Source of the DNA: Halicephalobus mephisto | Lineage: Eukaryota > Nematoda > Chromadorea > Rhabditida > Panagrolaimidae | DNA length: 64,000 nucleotides | Reading direction: 5' to 3' | NCBI GenBank assembly: GCA_009193035.1 | Contig: SWDT01000105.1 | Coordinates: 186,001 to 250,000, forward strand | Shown here: positions 48,191 to 59,809 of the stretch, in pieces | Layout: every line of letters begins with the position of its first letter | Numbering within the stretch: position 1 is the first letter of the stretch | Made by a program: the position numbers and the translations under genes | The notes under the pieces: generated by a model | Databases searched by the model: none | What the model was told of the DNA's origin: nothing | Seen by the model: the letters and a program-made list of their open reading frames with translations, nothing else

Positions 48191-49439
48191 AAGGAAACAC
48201 TGACAGCAAAGTGACAACAGACGACATCTTTCATCTCAATCGTCACGCCAGGATCAAAGCCGGATTCAGAAAAAAAAAAGATTTGTTTCGTCGGAGTTTA
48301 CAACCGTTTTTGATTGTTTGTCTTTTTAGCCTGTTAGAATGACAGATTTATGGCTGGATATCCCTCGCGGGAGGCCATCCGGGAACATGACTTCTCGGAT
48401 CTAACTCAATTTTTATTTTTGCTTGTTTGGCGGTTGACAGATTTGCGCAGAGTGTTAACTCATTTATTTGTTTGCAAGGACAGCAACCAGTTGTCTGGAG
48501 GGCCAACTTTGAAATTTTCTAGAATACTAACAAAACTCGTTTTGAATGAACATACTGTAGTGTTAATTTCCATGTTTTTCAAATATTTATTAAGAATTTC
48601 ATATATGATTTTTAATCTTCAAAAATAATAGAATTATGTACTTTATATACCGTAATTTAGAAGTTTTCAGATCTATCTAGACAAGATGTAATTTTTTAAT
48701 TAATTACGAAATAGCTATCGCCCATAACTAGAATTTTAGATTACTGTAGTTTTTAGAAACTAAAATTCCGCCTCGAAACAATTATTTAAAATTTTTCAAT
48801 AAATATTTATAATTTCGTAATATTATGATTTCAATCTTTTAAAAATACTAATTTTTATAATTTTCAGTCTTGACTGGAAAACTCCAAAATTTCGTTTCGA
48901 GACAATTACTCTAAATTTCTCAATAAATATTTGTAATTTCGTAATATTATGATTTCAATCTTTTAAAAATATCGATTTTTGTGATTTTCAGTCTTGACTG
49001 GAAAACTCCGAAATTTCGTTTCGAGAATTTTTCAACAAATATTTTTAATTTTGTATTTTTGGACAGTAGATGAGTTAATTTTTAATCCGTAATTCTCGCT
49101 AATAATCTATGGACAATATTTCCCGATTCATTGACAGTCTTCAGATTGATCCAATCGATCTCCTTCGACAATAGCTGTCAAATCTGGTCCTCCCGTCAAA
49201 TCCGCCAAGTCATTCGGTTCATTTGCTCTTCAGCTAAATCCCCTTCAATCATTCATTCTTAATAATTCCGAATTTTTTTCGGTTTTTATTCGAAAAATAA
49301 TTTGGAAAATTTTTTATATAAAAAATCCTCACCTGGACCGATTCCACAAATTGCGCGCGGGCCGCCTCTTTTTTAGGGACTCTTTGGCGAGTTAGTTCCC
49401 GGTTTTTCTTCTTCGGCGGCATTTGCAAAAGGAAGTAAC
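48191..49439. other. Intergenic between MO25 and the glypican gene
   Basis: Positions 48190-48510 are balanced and hold a 92-codon plus frame (48350-48628, MAGYPSREAIREHDFSD) that I do not recognise; its second half is low complexity. Positions 48760-49040 repeat ttcagtcttgactggaaaac with tttcgtttcgaga twice. Positions 49080-49430 are balanced, with no ORF of note. Confidence 0.35.
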
Positions 49440-51060
49440 TGCTCGACCGGCGCGCGAGGCGTTCTGATAACCAGTTTTCCTCTTCGGCACTCTATTTTTT
49501 TGATCTGTTTGGTTAAGAAGCAATATATCAACTTTTACCTAAATTTATTTTCTTTCTTTTTTCACCGTAAAAAATTCTTCTAATTACTGTAACTACGACT
49601 ACAAGACATGGATGTTCTTAGAAATACTATTTCGGGCTGTTTTTGTTTTATTTTTTTAAATATATTTTATTATTTTTCCATTTCGGCATTTATCAAAGGA
49701 AATAGGTTTGGTCTGTCGTCGCACAAAGGCGTTCTGATAACCAGTTTTTCCTTTTTGGCACTATTTTTTGGTCTATTTGGTTAAGAAACAGAACATCAAC
49801 TTTTACCTAAATTTATTTTTTCTTTTTTTTCGCATTAAAATCCCCAAGATTGTTGTTACTGTAATCACAGTATATTTAACTTTTAAAGATACAGTTTTAG
49901 GATAATCTTTATTCATATATATATTTTTTCTTTTTTTTCGTCAATATAACTAATTCATATATAGATATTTCTAAAAACGTTATTTCAGGTAGTTTCTTAC
50001 TATATTATATAAATTTTTAGAATTTTTTTTCATTTTTAAAGTACTTTTTTATATATTTTTGTTTTTTGAAGTACTTTTTTATGTATTTTTAAATTTATAT
50101 TTATATATTTCTTTGTTTTTTATGTATTTTTTGTTTTTAATGTATTTTTATTTTTTTATTTTTTTATTATGTTATTTGTTAAGAAAATGATTGCGTTTTG
50201 CCGTCGCGCGAGGGCGTTCTGATAACCTCGTTGGTGTCCGTTCTCCCTTGATCTGGTCCACTTTTGAGGCAATCTATCAACTTTCGTCCAAATCGATCCC
50301 TTTGTTCGTTTTTTTCACAATCCATCGTGGGAATTTCTTTGATTAGTGTAACTGTAGGACATTTAGCTATATTTTAGGTTTCTAAAATTAATTTGTATAT
50401 TTCATCATAAATTTTTTAAATTTGACAATTCATATATGAATCTTTTCGGAAATGTTATTTTAGGTTATTTTTTGTTTTTAAATTTCATATTATTTTTAGG
50501 AACATTATTTTAGGTAATTTTTTTTGTTTTTATCTGTGCTTTTCAAATTTCGTAATATGAATTTTTAGGTATAATTTATATATCGATATTGTTCTGGATT
50601 CCTTTTTAGGTTGTTCTAATTTATTTTATGTATTTTTTTGTTCGTTTTTTTAGGTATTAGTTGACACAATTGCTTGTATTCTACTATCGCGTAAAACTTC
50701 TGATGACCGTTTTTCCTTTTTCAGTCCCATTTTCCTTTTTCTACTTCTATTTTTCCCCTTTTCCACTCTCGTTCTTCTTTTTCCACTCTCGTTTTTCTCT
50801 TTTTCACTCTCATTTTTTCTCTTTTCACTCTTTTTTCTCTTTTCACTCTCTTTTTCCACTCTCGTTTTTCTCTTTTTTCTCTTTTTTCACTTTTATTTTT
50901 CTCTTTTCCACTTTTATTTTTCTTTTTTTCACTTTTATTTTTCTCTTTTCCACTCCTATTTTTCTTTTTTCACTCCTATTTTTCTTTTTCACTCTCGTTT
51001 TCCCTTGATCTGGTCCACCTTGGAGGCAATATATCAACTTTTATCTCGATCAATCCCTCT
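49440..51060 (+). repeat. Diverged tandem segments in the glypican 5' region
   Basis: Four diverged segments carry ggcgttctgataaccagttt or its variants, at 49459, 49729, 50213 and 50690. Each is followed by a yttttcctttttggcact-like or gatctggtccacttttgagg-like stretch and then caatMtatcaactttYacct. Spacing is 270, 484 and 477 bp. The last segment is interrupted by 300 bp of pyrimidine microsatellite (50710-51000, tttttccactctcgtttttc). Each segment begins with a GC-rich cgYcgcgcgagg-type word. Confidence 0.75.
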
Positions 51061-51164
51061 GTTGGTTTTTTTTCGCGTTTTTACCGTGGGAACTTTTTGA
51101 TTAGTGTATCTGTAACTGTGAAATGCCAAATATATCAAGATTTTTATTTTAAACTCTTGTAGAA

Positions 51165-54100
51165 ATGCCGTTTTGGCTGTTCTCCATCTTATTTTGGATA
51201 TTTTTTATTCCTTTTTCTTCTGCTCAGTCAAAATGCATCTACATGAAGGAAACTTCCTTTGATCTGGAATCCATGCCAGATGAACCTGTAAAAAACTCGA
51301 ATTTGTCCGTCTGTACAGTATCCAAATCGACTTGTTGCACTTCGGAAATCGAAAATCAAATGCTTCTGAATTCCAGAATAGGAATCGAGAGAAGCGTTCA
51401 AGACCAAATAATCCTCACCAGACAGCAGTTCCAGGACTTTGCAAATATTTTCAGAGGTTTGAACTTTGAAATAATTCCACACTAAAAATTTAAAATTACC
51501 TTATAAATTTTAATTATTTTTGAATCCGAACAAAGTTATTTAAATACGGTTATTAAATCCATAGAATCAGGAATTTAAAATAATTTTTAAAATTTTATGT
51601 AGAAAATTTAAATTTTTGAGATTCCATAAATCCATTAAATGAAGTCCGATCGACTTAATCCTTCTGACCCCAATAATATTCATTTTTTAAATTTTAAATT
51701 TTTCTAAAAATTAAAATTTTAAACTTTTTTTAAAAATTAAAATTTCCAAAATAATTAAAAATTAATTTTTCTTCATGAATTACGGTATTTTGAATACTAA
51801 TGTTCAGATTTAACAGTAATTGTTCTGACGAAATAACTCTTAATTTTTAAATGTCGAAATGGAAACCTTGAACAAATGTCGTTTTTTATTTTTTTATTTT
51901 TTACAGAAAATGAGAAATGTTAATGCCAAACAAATGACCGTTTGATTGTTTCTCTTTTGTAATCTGCCCTTTCAGCAAATTTTCGAAGAACTCTGAATCA
52001 GACTCATCAACAATTACATTCCATGTTCACCAAAAGTTACGGGCCATTTTATCTTCAAAATCGAGAGGTTTGTAAAATTCCAAATCAACATCAAAAATAA
52101 AAACAAAAAAATTAAAAAATATTAAACAAAATAAAAAATCAAAGTATTTATAATTTTTTTAAATAAAAAATTATGAGAAAATTCTTGTGTTGAAATCAAA
52201 AAAGTAAAAATTATTTTTTTAAAGTTAGATTTTTTATTTTTTTAATTAGATTTTTTATTTCTTTAAAATTAGATTTTTAGTTATATTTTTTATTTTTCTT
52301 TTAAATTATTTTTTTCAAAGTTAGATTTTTCATTTTTTTAAAAATTTATTTTTTAGTTAGATTTTTTATTTTTTTATGATATATGGATTTTTGGAGTTGA
52401 ATAAGTCGGGGGATTTTGTGCAAATCTGCCAAGATAGTTTAGCGGCTCTTTTTCGTCTGTAAATCACTCGATTTGAGAGCGTCCAAGCATGTGCACTCGG
52501 GTTGAGAACTCCCACTGATTTCCTTTTTGAATACCGCTCGAGAACCCGACAAATATGGATTTGGCGCCATTTTGTTTTGTTTTTTCACAGTAGATGAGCA
52601 AATAAGGTGCAAAAACGGGACTATTAAAATTACAAACATATTATTAAAAATTTTTCAACGAAATTTTTTTTGACTCAAAATTTTGGAACTTTTAAAATAA
52701 AATTTCAAATTTTTGATGATTTTAGAAATTTGGGAGAATTCTAGTTTGGTATTTATTAAAATCAAAAATGAATTTTCTCGAAATAGTTTAATTTTTAAAA
52801 TTTCTTGTTTAAAGATTTTTTTGGAGATTTTTAAAATTTTAAATGATTTTAGAAATTTTGAAAAGTTTCGAATTTGTATTATTTGAAATCAAAAGAATTT
52901 TCTCGAAATTTCAATGAATTCTAAAATTTAAATTTTTCTGAAAATTACTGTAATTTTGAATTTTCAGATTTTCGACGATTTTTTTGGAGAATTGGATTCG
53001 TTCTTCATTGCGGATTATCCGAACTCGAACGTGAAGCAGATTCTCGTTCGATTATTTAGAAAACTTTACATTAAAATTTTCGAATTGTTAAATCCCCTGA
53101 GGGAAGTCGGAGAAATTGAAAAAGAATGCCTCGTCAGACTCCAGAACGACCTAAAGCCGTTCGGAAGTTATCCTCACAAAATAGCCTTGTTGATGGAAAG
53201 GGCTTTCGTCGCTTGGAAGTCAATTCTGAAGTCGATCGATCAATCAAATGAAGCACTTTTTAAACTTTTAAATGATGTCGGAATTTCGTCCGAATGTGCA
53301 AAAGCAGTCTCCAGAATGCAACAATGCCATGTTTGCAGTGGAGCCAGTCCGCTCTCAAGGCCGTGTTCTGGATTCTGCTTGAACGTCCTCAAAGGATGTT
53401 TCGCCGAATTTGCCGAGATAGATCCACAATGGAACAGTCTCATAGGTAAGTTATATATTTATTTTCATTCAATAAAAAATTTCTACTTTATTAAAAAAAT
53501 TCACTTTTGTTAATTTAATTTTAAAATTTTAATTAATTTAATTTTTTAATTTTAAAATTTTTATTTATTTTCTTAATTTTTATTAATTTTAATTTTTTTA
53601 ATCAATTTTTTTGGATTACAGTCTGTGGTTAAAAATCTGGAATATTTTTAGGATTTTTATATTTTATAAAATTTTAGTTACAGCTTTTGAAGTGTTTAAA
53701 AATTAAAAATTAGTAAAAAATGTTAGTTTTTATTTTGATTGAGAAATTCTAAATTGTCGATTATACGATACTTTATTTTTAAAATAATTTTGTTTTAAAA
53801 ATATTAATTTTCGCAATTTCGTATTTTACGACAAGGTGTGTTTTTTGCGATCGTAAAAGCAGATATTCGTCAAAGTAGTCTGATCCGTTTTTGGAAATTG
53901 ATTGTGCAACAGGTTTGAGGCCGTTGCTCTTCAATTTGTTTTTTGCCGCTTTTTGACAGAAACCGGATTATCCGATCGATTTTGGCAAAGAAAAAATTCC
54001 GAAATTTGATTAAATATTGAATCGAATAATTTTTGATTTTTAAATATCATAAAATTTCAATGATATTTGACTTTGAAAATTTTGAAAAAACGTTATTTGA

Positions 54101-56229
54101 AAATGGATTTCGAAGATCCAAAAAATGGAAAATTAATTTCGAATCGGATAGTAATTATCTGGAATGAAAGCGGCGAGATCAAAAACGACACCGAATGACC
54201 TTTGTGGAATACCTGTTTGCACTCGCTGTCAGGATTAGACAATGGAGATCTCGGCGGGGCTTCTGGTGGAGTTTAAAGAAGCTTCTATTACCCCAAACAA
54301 ATATCCGGGATCGTCCGCGAGGAAATAAAGATGCAGTATTTTCGCGAACAAATACTGAAAGTTCCCTAAGAATAAACGTAGTAATCCTCCTTGATGCTGA
54401 CTTTTATCGGTCTCTTTATCGCCCTCAAACTTGAGTAATTAAACAAAACCAAAGTAGTAATTACAACAATCGCGATAAAACAAGATATAAAACATACATC
54501 ACGATTACGGTCGAATTTGGATATGAGATACCCCCTCGGGACCGGGTAAAGCGAATGTTATGAGAAAGGATATATTGTATCCGGGGTAAATTTGAAAACA
54601 GACTAACCAAACTCAGACCATATCCTATAACAAGAGATATGTTATAACAGGAGCGTCTTATATCCAAGTTCTACTGTATTTAGAAGTATTATGTAATTAC
54701 GGTAAATATGAAACGCGAATTAGGCACATTAATGGTGAAACGTGGAGGTCCGCTTGTCTCTCGCGTTGATTCATCTGCCGTTCTCGAGTACTGTCATGTT
54801 CGACTGCATCGACAGACGGGACCTGGCAGCACAGGGATAGAAGTAGCATGGAAATCTGCCCTGGAACAATGAGACAAGATCACAATGTATATATGAATTT
54901 TAACACAGCGACCCAGAGTCTCTGCAAGTAGTTTGGAAGCACTCGTAACTGGACACAATAACGCGTAAAAATTTTCGAAAATATTCTTCACAATCTGCAT
55001 CTTCTACCGTACTTTAAAGAGCTATCATTATCCTAAAATATTTTTTACAATAATTTTAAAATTATCGTAGGAAAATTAAAATATTTTAAATTTTTATGAA
55101 TTTTTTTTTCAGAAACATTTGTGCTTTTTGGAGACCGCCTGAAAACGGCATATAACCCGATAAATGTCCTGGCCCCTTTGCCGGCTCAGATATCAGAGGC
55201 CATCATGCATTATCAGGAAAAAGGACATCATTTCTCAAATAGGATGATTCTACAGTGTTTTTCACTTTCGTTGAAGGACCAATTCAGAATGAAACGAGAA
55301 GTCATCGAAACCAGAGGAGATTCAAATTCCATAAGTTTCGAATTAAAAATTGAAAGTTTCGAATCCGATGAAGATGACGAAATCCCCAGATACAGTAAGA
55401 AACCAGATCCCGTAAAAGAAAGCATAAACCTGTTCATCGACAGAGTAAGGGATTACTGTAATTTTAAAATTTTAATTTCCCAAAAATATTTTTTTTCAAA
55501 TTTTTTAAACATTTTAATTTTCTAAAAATATTTTTTAAACATTTTTATTTTTTAAAAATATTTTGTTTATTTTTTAAACATTTTTTATTTTTTTAAATTT
55601 TTATTTTTTAAAAATATTTTGTTTATTTTTTAAACTTTTTTTATTTTTTTAAATTTTTATTTTTTAAAAATACTTTGTTTATTTTTTAAACTTTTTTTAT
55701 TTTTTTTATTTTTTAAAAATATTTTTTTATTTTTAAATAATTTCGGAATTTTCAGTTAATAAGAATGAAAAACTTCTGGAGATCGCTTCCAGACGCCATT
55801 TGCACAGAAAAAAGAATCGTTGCTTCATCGGGAGAAAGTTGTTGGAACGGATATTCCATGGGTAAATACGGTAAAAAAGTTGTTGGAGACGGTATTGCCA
55901 GTCAAAGAAAAAATCCAGAATTTTTTGGAAATTTTCAAGGATCTAAAGAATCTTACATAGATGAAAGAATACAATTTTCTATTTTATCTGATAAATTAAC
56001 TTCATTATATTACGGTAAAAAATCAAAAACAGATATACCGTATGAAGGCAGCGGAAATCCGGATTTTCTTGATGGTAGCGGATTACCGCCTATCGATGAC
56101 GAAGATGCTTTCAATGACGTAAACTATCATTTATCCGATGATTCATTTATCCAACATCCTCTTCCATCATCCACTTCATCAAGAATATCCATCTCAATTA
56201 CAGTAATTTTACTTCTTAACTATCTTTAA
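51165..56229 (+). CDS. gpn-1: Glypican (GPI-anchored heparan-sulphate proteoglycan core)
   Basis: Cell-surface proteoglycan core protein that modulates growth-factor and morphogen signals. Exons 51165-51456, 51976-52067, 52968-53445, 55113-55444, 55756-56229 sum to 555 aa, the usual glypican length. Signal peptide about 1-20 (MPFWLFSILFWIFFIPFSSA). The cysteine-rich core includes CAKAVSRMQQCHVCSG and PCSGFCLNVLKGCFAE, matching glypican signature order. CWNGYSMGKYGKKVVGDGIA at 427-446 resembles the CWNG...VVGDGLANQ motif of the GPC1/2/4/6 branch rather than GPC3/5, which is why I prefer gpn-1 over lon-2. Gly-Ser-Gly sites at Ser497 and Ser506 in acidic context fit glycosaminoglycan attachment. 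The C-terminus ends in a hydrophobic stretch (SISITVILLLNYL) suited to GPI addition. An acceptor cttgtag sits two bases before the ATG, so trans-splicing is likely. Intron 3 contains a MITE. Confidence 0.93.
54508..54676. mobile_element. 169-bp TA-flanked MITE in glypican intron 3
   Basis: Left end CGGTCGAATTTGGATATGAG and right end (read inward) CAGTAGAACTTGGATATAAG form imperfect 20-24 bp inverted repeats, flanked by TA at 54506-54507 and 54677-54678. A near-identical 169-bp copy lies at 61462-61630 in the transporter gene. No ORF of significance. Confidence 0.85.
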
Positions 56230-56319
56230 AAATCCAAATCTCATCCAATACCGGTGTTTTCACTTAGTCTTAGATTTATCCCAGAGGATTACTATTGTTT
56301 GTTTTGTTTTAAAAAATCA

Positions 56320-56325
56320 AATAAA
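56320..56325 (+). terminator. Poly(A) signal AATAAA of the glypican gene
   Basis: AATAAA about 90 bp after the glypican stop and 136 bp before the stop of the convergent L18 gene; the 3' UTRs are therefore close or overlapping. Confidence 0.55.
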
Positions 56326-56460
56326 AAATACAAATTATCCCAAAGGTCACGGGAGTGGTTCCCGAACGACCTCTTGTCAAAGGTGTGTCCTTCAAAAAAT
56401 ACCAATTTCCCAAAATCGGCATTTGCCAATCCTATTCATTCAACAAATGAACAAAAACAA

Positions 56461-57534
56461 TTATTTCCTAATCAAGGGATTGTCATCCAATCGATCTTCT
56501 CTCGTATGTTTCACCACAAATCTAGTCCAAGTAAATCCAGGATCGTTTTCATGATTGTGTTCGATCGCTTCCGATTCTTCCAATTTAATTCCTCCATTTC
56601 GAAGAGCATCATAAAAAGCCTTCTTACGGTCACTTCTCTCAACTTCTTCCGGATCTGTAGAAGCAATACAACCACGAATCCCGGATTTCAAACATCTATC
56701 AGCCAAAACTCTGCCGATATTGTAAGCCGCAGAAGTGTCCACATTACTGAAAACTAAACATGGTAAAATTAAAAAACAAAACTATACCTATGAAGTTGTT
56801 GCGAAATCAATGGTTCTCTCGTCGAAGCGGATATAACAACCCCATTCTCATAGTGTACTATTTGAGCATCAGTATGTTGTTTCGAAGTAGCCAACACAGC
56901 TCTGAAAATTCCCATATCAGAAATAATCGAAATCACAGTCCACAATTACACAACTATCGGTTACAATTCACTTTTTCACACAGTAATAAATAATAACGGT
57001 GTAGTCTCAGTCTTCAGAAAAAGATATATATAAAATTGTACCTATATATGGAATCGGTAAAGCTTTGGTTTCAAAAGTTACAAAATCCGGAACAAATCAG
57101 AAGCAATAGTTCTGAAATCGCAGACTACTGTGGATTTTAAAAAAAGAAATACGGTCGTAGTTGCATCTAGAGTATATACTACTGTGTTTGAAACAAGTAA
57201 AAAACCACAGTATGGTCCACAATTTCAGAAATATCGTAATTTTGCCGTTATACAGTACTAAAGTACTATACATTTTTAAAACTATTGCAGTAAGATCCAG
57301 AATTTGAGTCGTATATCGTCTTTAAAGCCGTTATTTCAGAAAAAACTTCTAGAACAAACTACAATAGCTCCAAAATCTATTCTATACAGTATACAAAACT
57401 TACTTGTAGTAAAAATTCTTTTTTTCTCGATTCTTTTCAAAACCCCACCCAGTCGGTCTTCTTTCAACTCCACTAACCAACAAGTTCCTTGGATTCTGGT
57501 TGACGAAACTAGATACAAATTTTCTAACAGACAT
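56461..57534 (-). CDS. mrpl-18: Mitochondrial large-subunit ribosomal protein L18 (uL18m)
   Basis: Component of the mitochondrial 39S subunit, the uL18 family that contacts 5S-type RNA in bacteria. Exons in order: 57404-57534, 56788-56901, 56461-56746; the phases agree and give 176 aa, close to the family length of about 180. Visible L18m features are NQNPRNLLVSGVERRPTGW near the start, then VLATSKQHTDAQIVHYENG, ISASTREPLISQQLH and AYNIGRVLADRCLKSGI, followed by a helix FYDALRNGGIKLEE. Convergent with the glypican gene. Its ATG lies one base after an acceptor (tgttttag), and the TOPORS-like gene ends 239 bp upstream on the same strand, so SL2-type operon processing is plausible. No disruption seen. 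Confidence 0.88.
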
Positions 57535-57535
57535 T

Positions 57536-57548
57536 CTAAAACAATAAT
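57536..57548 (-). promoter_or_regulatory. Likely trans-splice acceptor before L18
   Basis: On the minus strand a T-rich tract (ttgtttattattgttttag) ends one base before the ATG. With no upstream in-frame exon visible and a same-strand gene ending 239 bp away, this fits a spliced-leader acceptor. Confidence 0.5.
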
Positions 57549-57773
57549 AAACAAAAACAAAAAACAAAAATAATCAGCGATTAAAACGCTTTCATTAATT
57601 TCCATCAAAAAAATATGACTTGTTTTAGTACAAAAATATGTTCAAAGTCATTGAAATTCAATAAATTTTAAATTTATGATTCATCTCATTACCCGAAATA
57701 ACTTCAATGAAATCACAAATCATGATATCTCGGTCGTTTAGCTAAAATAATTTAAAATTAAATATAATTTTTT

Positions 57774-59645
57774 TTAAATCTTACGTGGTGGTTGTCTATC
57801 AACTACAACTTCAACATCAGAATCATCATCTAAAATAATTGAATTATTTGAATCATCTATCGTAATTGGTTGATTTGACGTTGTTTGACGTGACGATGAT
57901 GGTCCTTCAATTTCTGATTCTCTTGATGTTTGATTAATACTATTTCCAAAATTTGTTATATCACTTCTAACCCTTGGTAATGTAAAACCCGGAAATGAAC
58001 TAATACGTGAAGTTCTATTTCGAAATGTATTTTCCATAAAATCATCGGCTTCTTGACGTACATTTCGACTTCTGCTCGGAAATGAATTCCTCAAAAAATC
58101 AATTGTTCTTCCAAAAGCTGGAAAATCCAAAAAACTCCATCTCGATCGTCCTAAACTTTCAGTTGACGAAACAACATCGTCATCACTGCTTTCGCCATCA
58201 GATACTGTTACAGCTCTATTTGGAGGAGTACCTTCATTCCACGGTTCCGTCAGGTCTTCAATGGACGGTTCACGAGACAAACGAGGAGAAGCAGATTCCA
58301 TCCTGATCCTACGTCTTCTTCTTTCTCTGCTGTCCTCGTTAAGTCCACCAAAGTGCGGCACAGTAATAACGTCGGGATATTGAGATATCCGTCTTCGATG
58401 TCGTCCCAAGTCATCTCGTTGTCTGATAGTTTCATTCAAAATCTGCACATCTCCTCCATCTCCACCCATATACAACCGTATATCACTAGCACCTCTGGGT
58501 CTGAAATAATATAAAGTCAGAAAATTCCTAAAAATTGATAAAATTCTTTGAAAATTTAAATAAAATGAGAATATTAAGGATATTTAAGAAAATTGATATA
58601 AAATTCCCAAAGAAATTTGAGTAAAATTACGAAAACTTACGCATATTCACAATTTTCGTCGTAAACATTCAATTTTTGACCGGATCCAATAAAGTGCATC
58701 ATGTTGTTGATGAAATGAGAAGGATGCCCGATTCCCAAGCTGCTTAGGAAACTCACTAGATTGTTCCTCGATTGCCTAGATCCGTCTTTTAAATATTCTA
58801 TGATTTGGTCCATGATGGGAGTCATATCAATGACGTTACGGTTCAGAAGAGCACAGAATTCCCGAACCAGATATGGGATCAGTTTTGCTTTGATTTTTCT
58901 TTCGTTCGCCTTGACGGACTCGGCAGAGACGTCCATTGGGAATTTAGGGGCTATACGAGTCCTCGGTGCCAGATTGCATCTGTAGATGATTCTGCGGAAT
59001 TCATAAGTGTTGTAAATATCGGATCTGGAAAACCAAATTAAAATGAAATTTTCGAAAGACCTTACCTAGGGGCACCAGTTCGGATCTTGTTCAGTAAAAG
59101 ATTGTAATTTTGGAGTGTGTCTTGGATCTGCTTGGAGTACTTGACGTGATCTTCCTTCTGAATCAGCTGGTGGTTCAAGAGGTGCTTCTGTTGTCTGAGC
59201 TTCTGATTCAAGTCCTGGATGACGGCCAAAATCGAATTCTCCTCCAACGTCAAAGACCCCCGGTTGACGTTCCTGATCTGCTCCAGTTCATAAGCTTCCA
59301 GCATGTCCTCCACAATCATCCTAAAAAATAAAATAATTCAAAAACAAAAATTACAGTAACTTACACATCGCCTTTTACCTTATCGTACTCCACAGGGAAC
59401 TTAGAAGGACGAGGCTTTAATAGATGCTTCAACTTCTCCAGAGGGATTTTACACATCGGACAGCAGGGATTCGTGTACATCCACTGCTGGATACACGAGA
59501 AACAGAAGAAATGAGGACAGGAATTCAGGACAGTGGGATCATTGAGGTCAGACTGGATACAGATAACACACTTGTTGGATTCATCCTCATTGACTAGTAC
59601 CACATCTGGATCTTTTTTCGTCGTTTTATCTACAGCAGTGGCCAT
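57774..59645 (-). CDS. TOPORS-like RING-finger E3 ubiquitin/SUMO ligase
   Basis: TOPORS-family proteins are nuclear E3 ligases for ubiquitin and SUMO. Exons in order: 59365-59645, 59066-59320, 58641-59024, 57774-58500; the phases agree, 548 aa. A complete C3HC4 RING uses Cys26, Cys29, Cys43, His45, Cys48, Cys51, Cys62 and Cys65. A predicted coiled region follows (LNQKLRQQKHLLNHQLIQKE), then a TOPORS-like middle domain: YNTYEFRRIIYRCNLAPR, LVREFCALLNRNVIDM and MMHFIGSGQKLNVYDENCEY. The acidic/serine C-terminal tail carries SIILDDDSD (527-535) and VEVVVD (536-541), which fit SUMO-interacting motifs. The ATG directly follows tttttgtcttttcag. The call rests on RING plus the middle domain; a different RING family is possible but less likely. 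Confidence 0.8.
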
Positions 59646-59660
59646 CTGAAAAGACAAAAA
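59646..59660 (-). promoter_or_regulatory. Likely trans-splice acceptor at the TOPORS-like start codon
   Basis: The minus strand reads gtcttttcag immediately followed by ATG, with no base between. A perfect nematode acceptor at the start codon without a visible upstream exon is the signature of spliced-leader addition. Confidence 0.6.
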
Positions 59661-59809
59661 CCGATACAACATGCAAAAAAAACTTTTCCACGAATCGCGA
59701 AAAATAATTTCAAATAATGAAAACTACAATAAACAAACACTTGTAGAAGGAATATTGACAATGCAAAAAAATCATATATAAAAGAAAAAAGAAAGCAATT
59801 TTTAAACCA

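Noticed and set aside
48350..48628. 92-codon plus frame MAGYPSREAIREHDFSD...
   Set aside because: No recognisable family, low-complexity second half and no splice or leader signal; left unannotated.
50650..51037. Lys/Glu/Arg-rich minus frames and a Phe/Ser-rich plus frame of 115 codons
   Set aside because: Direct translation of a pyrimidine microsatellite in the glypican 5' region.
51165..56229. Assignment of the glypican to the lon-2 (GPC3/5) branch
   Set aside because: The CWNG...VVGDGIA motif resembles the GPC1/2/4/6 branch; a phylogeny would settle it.
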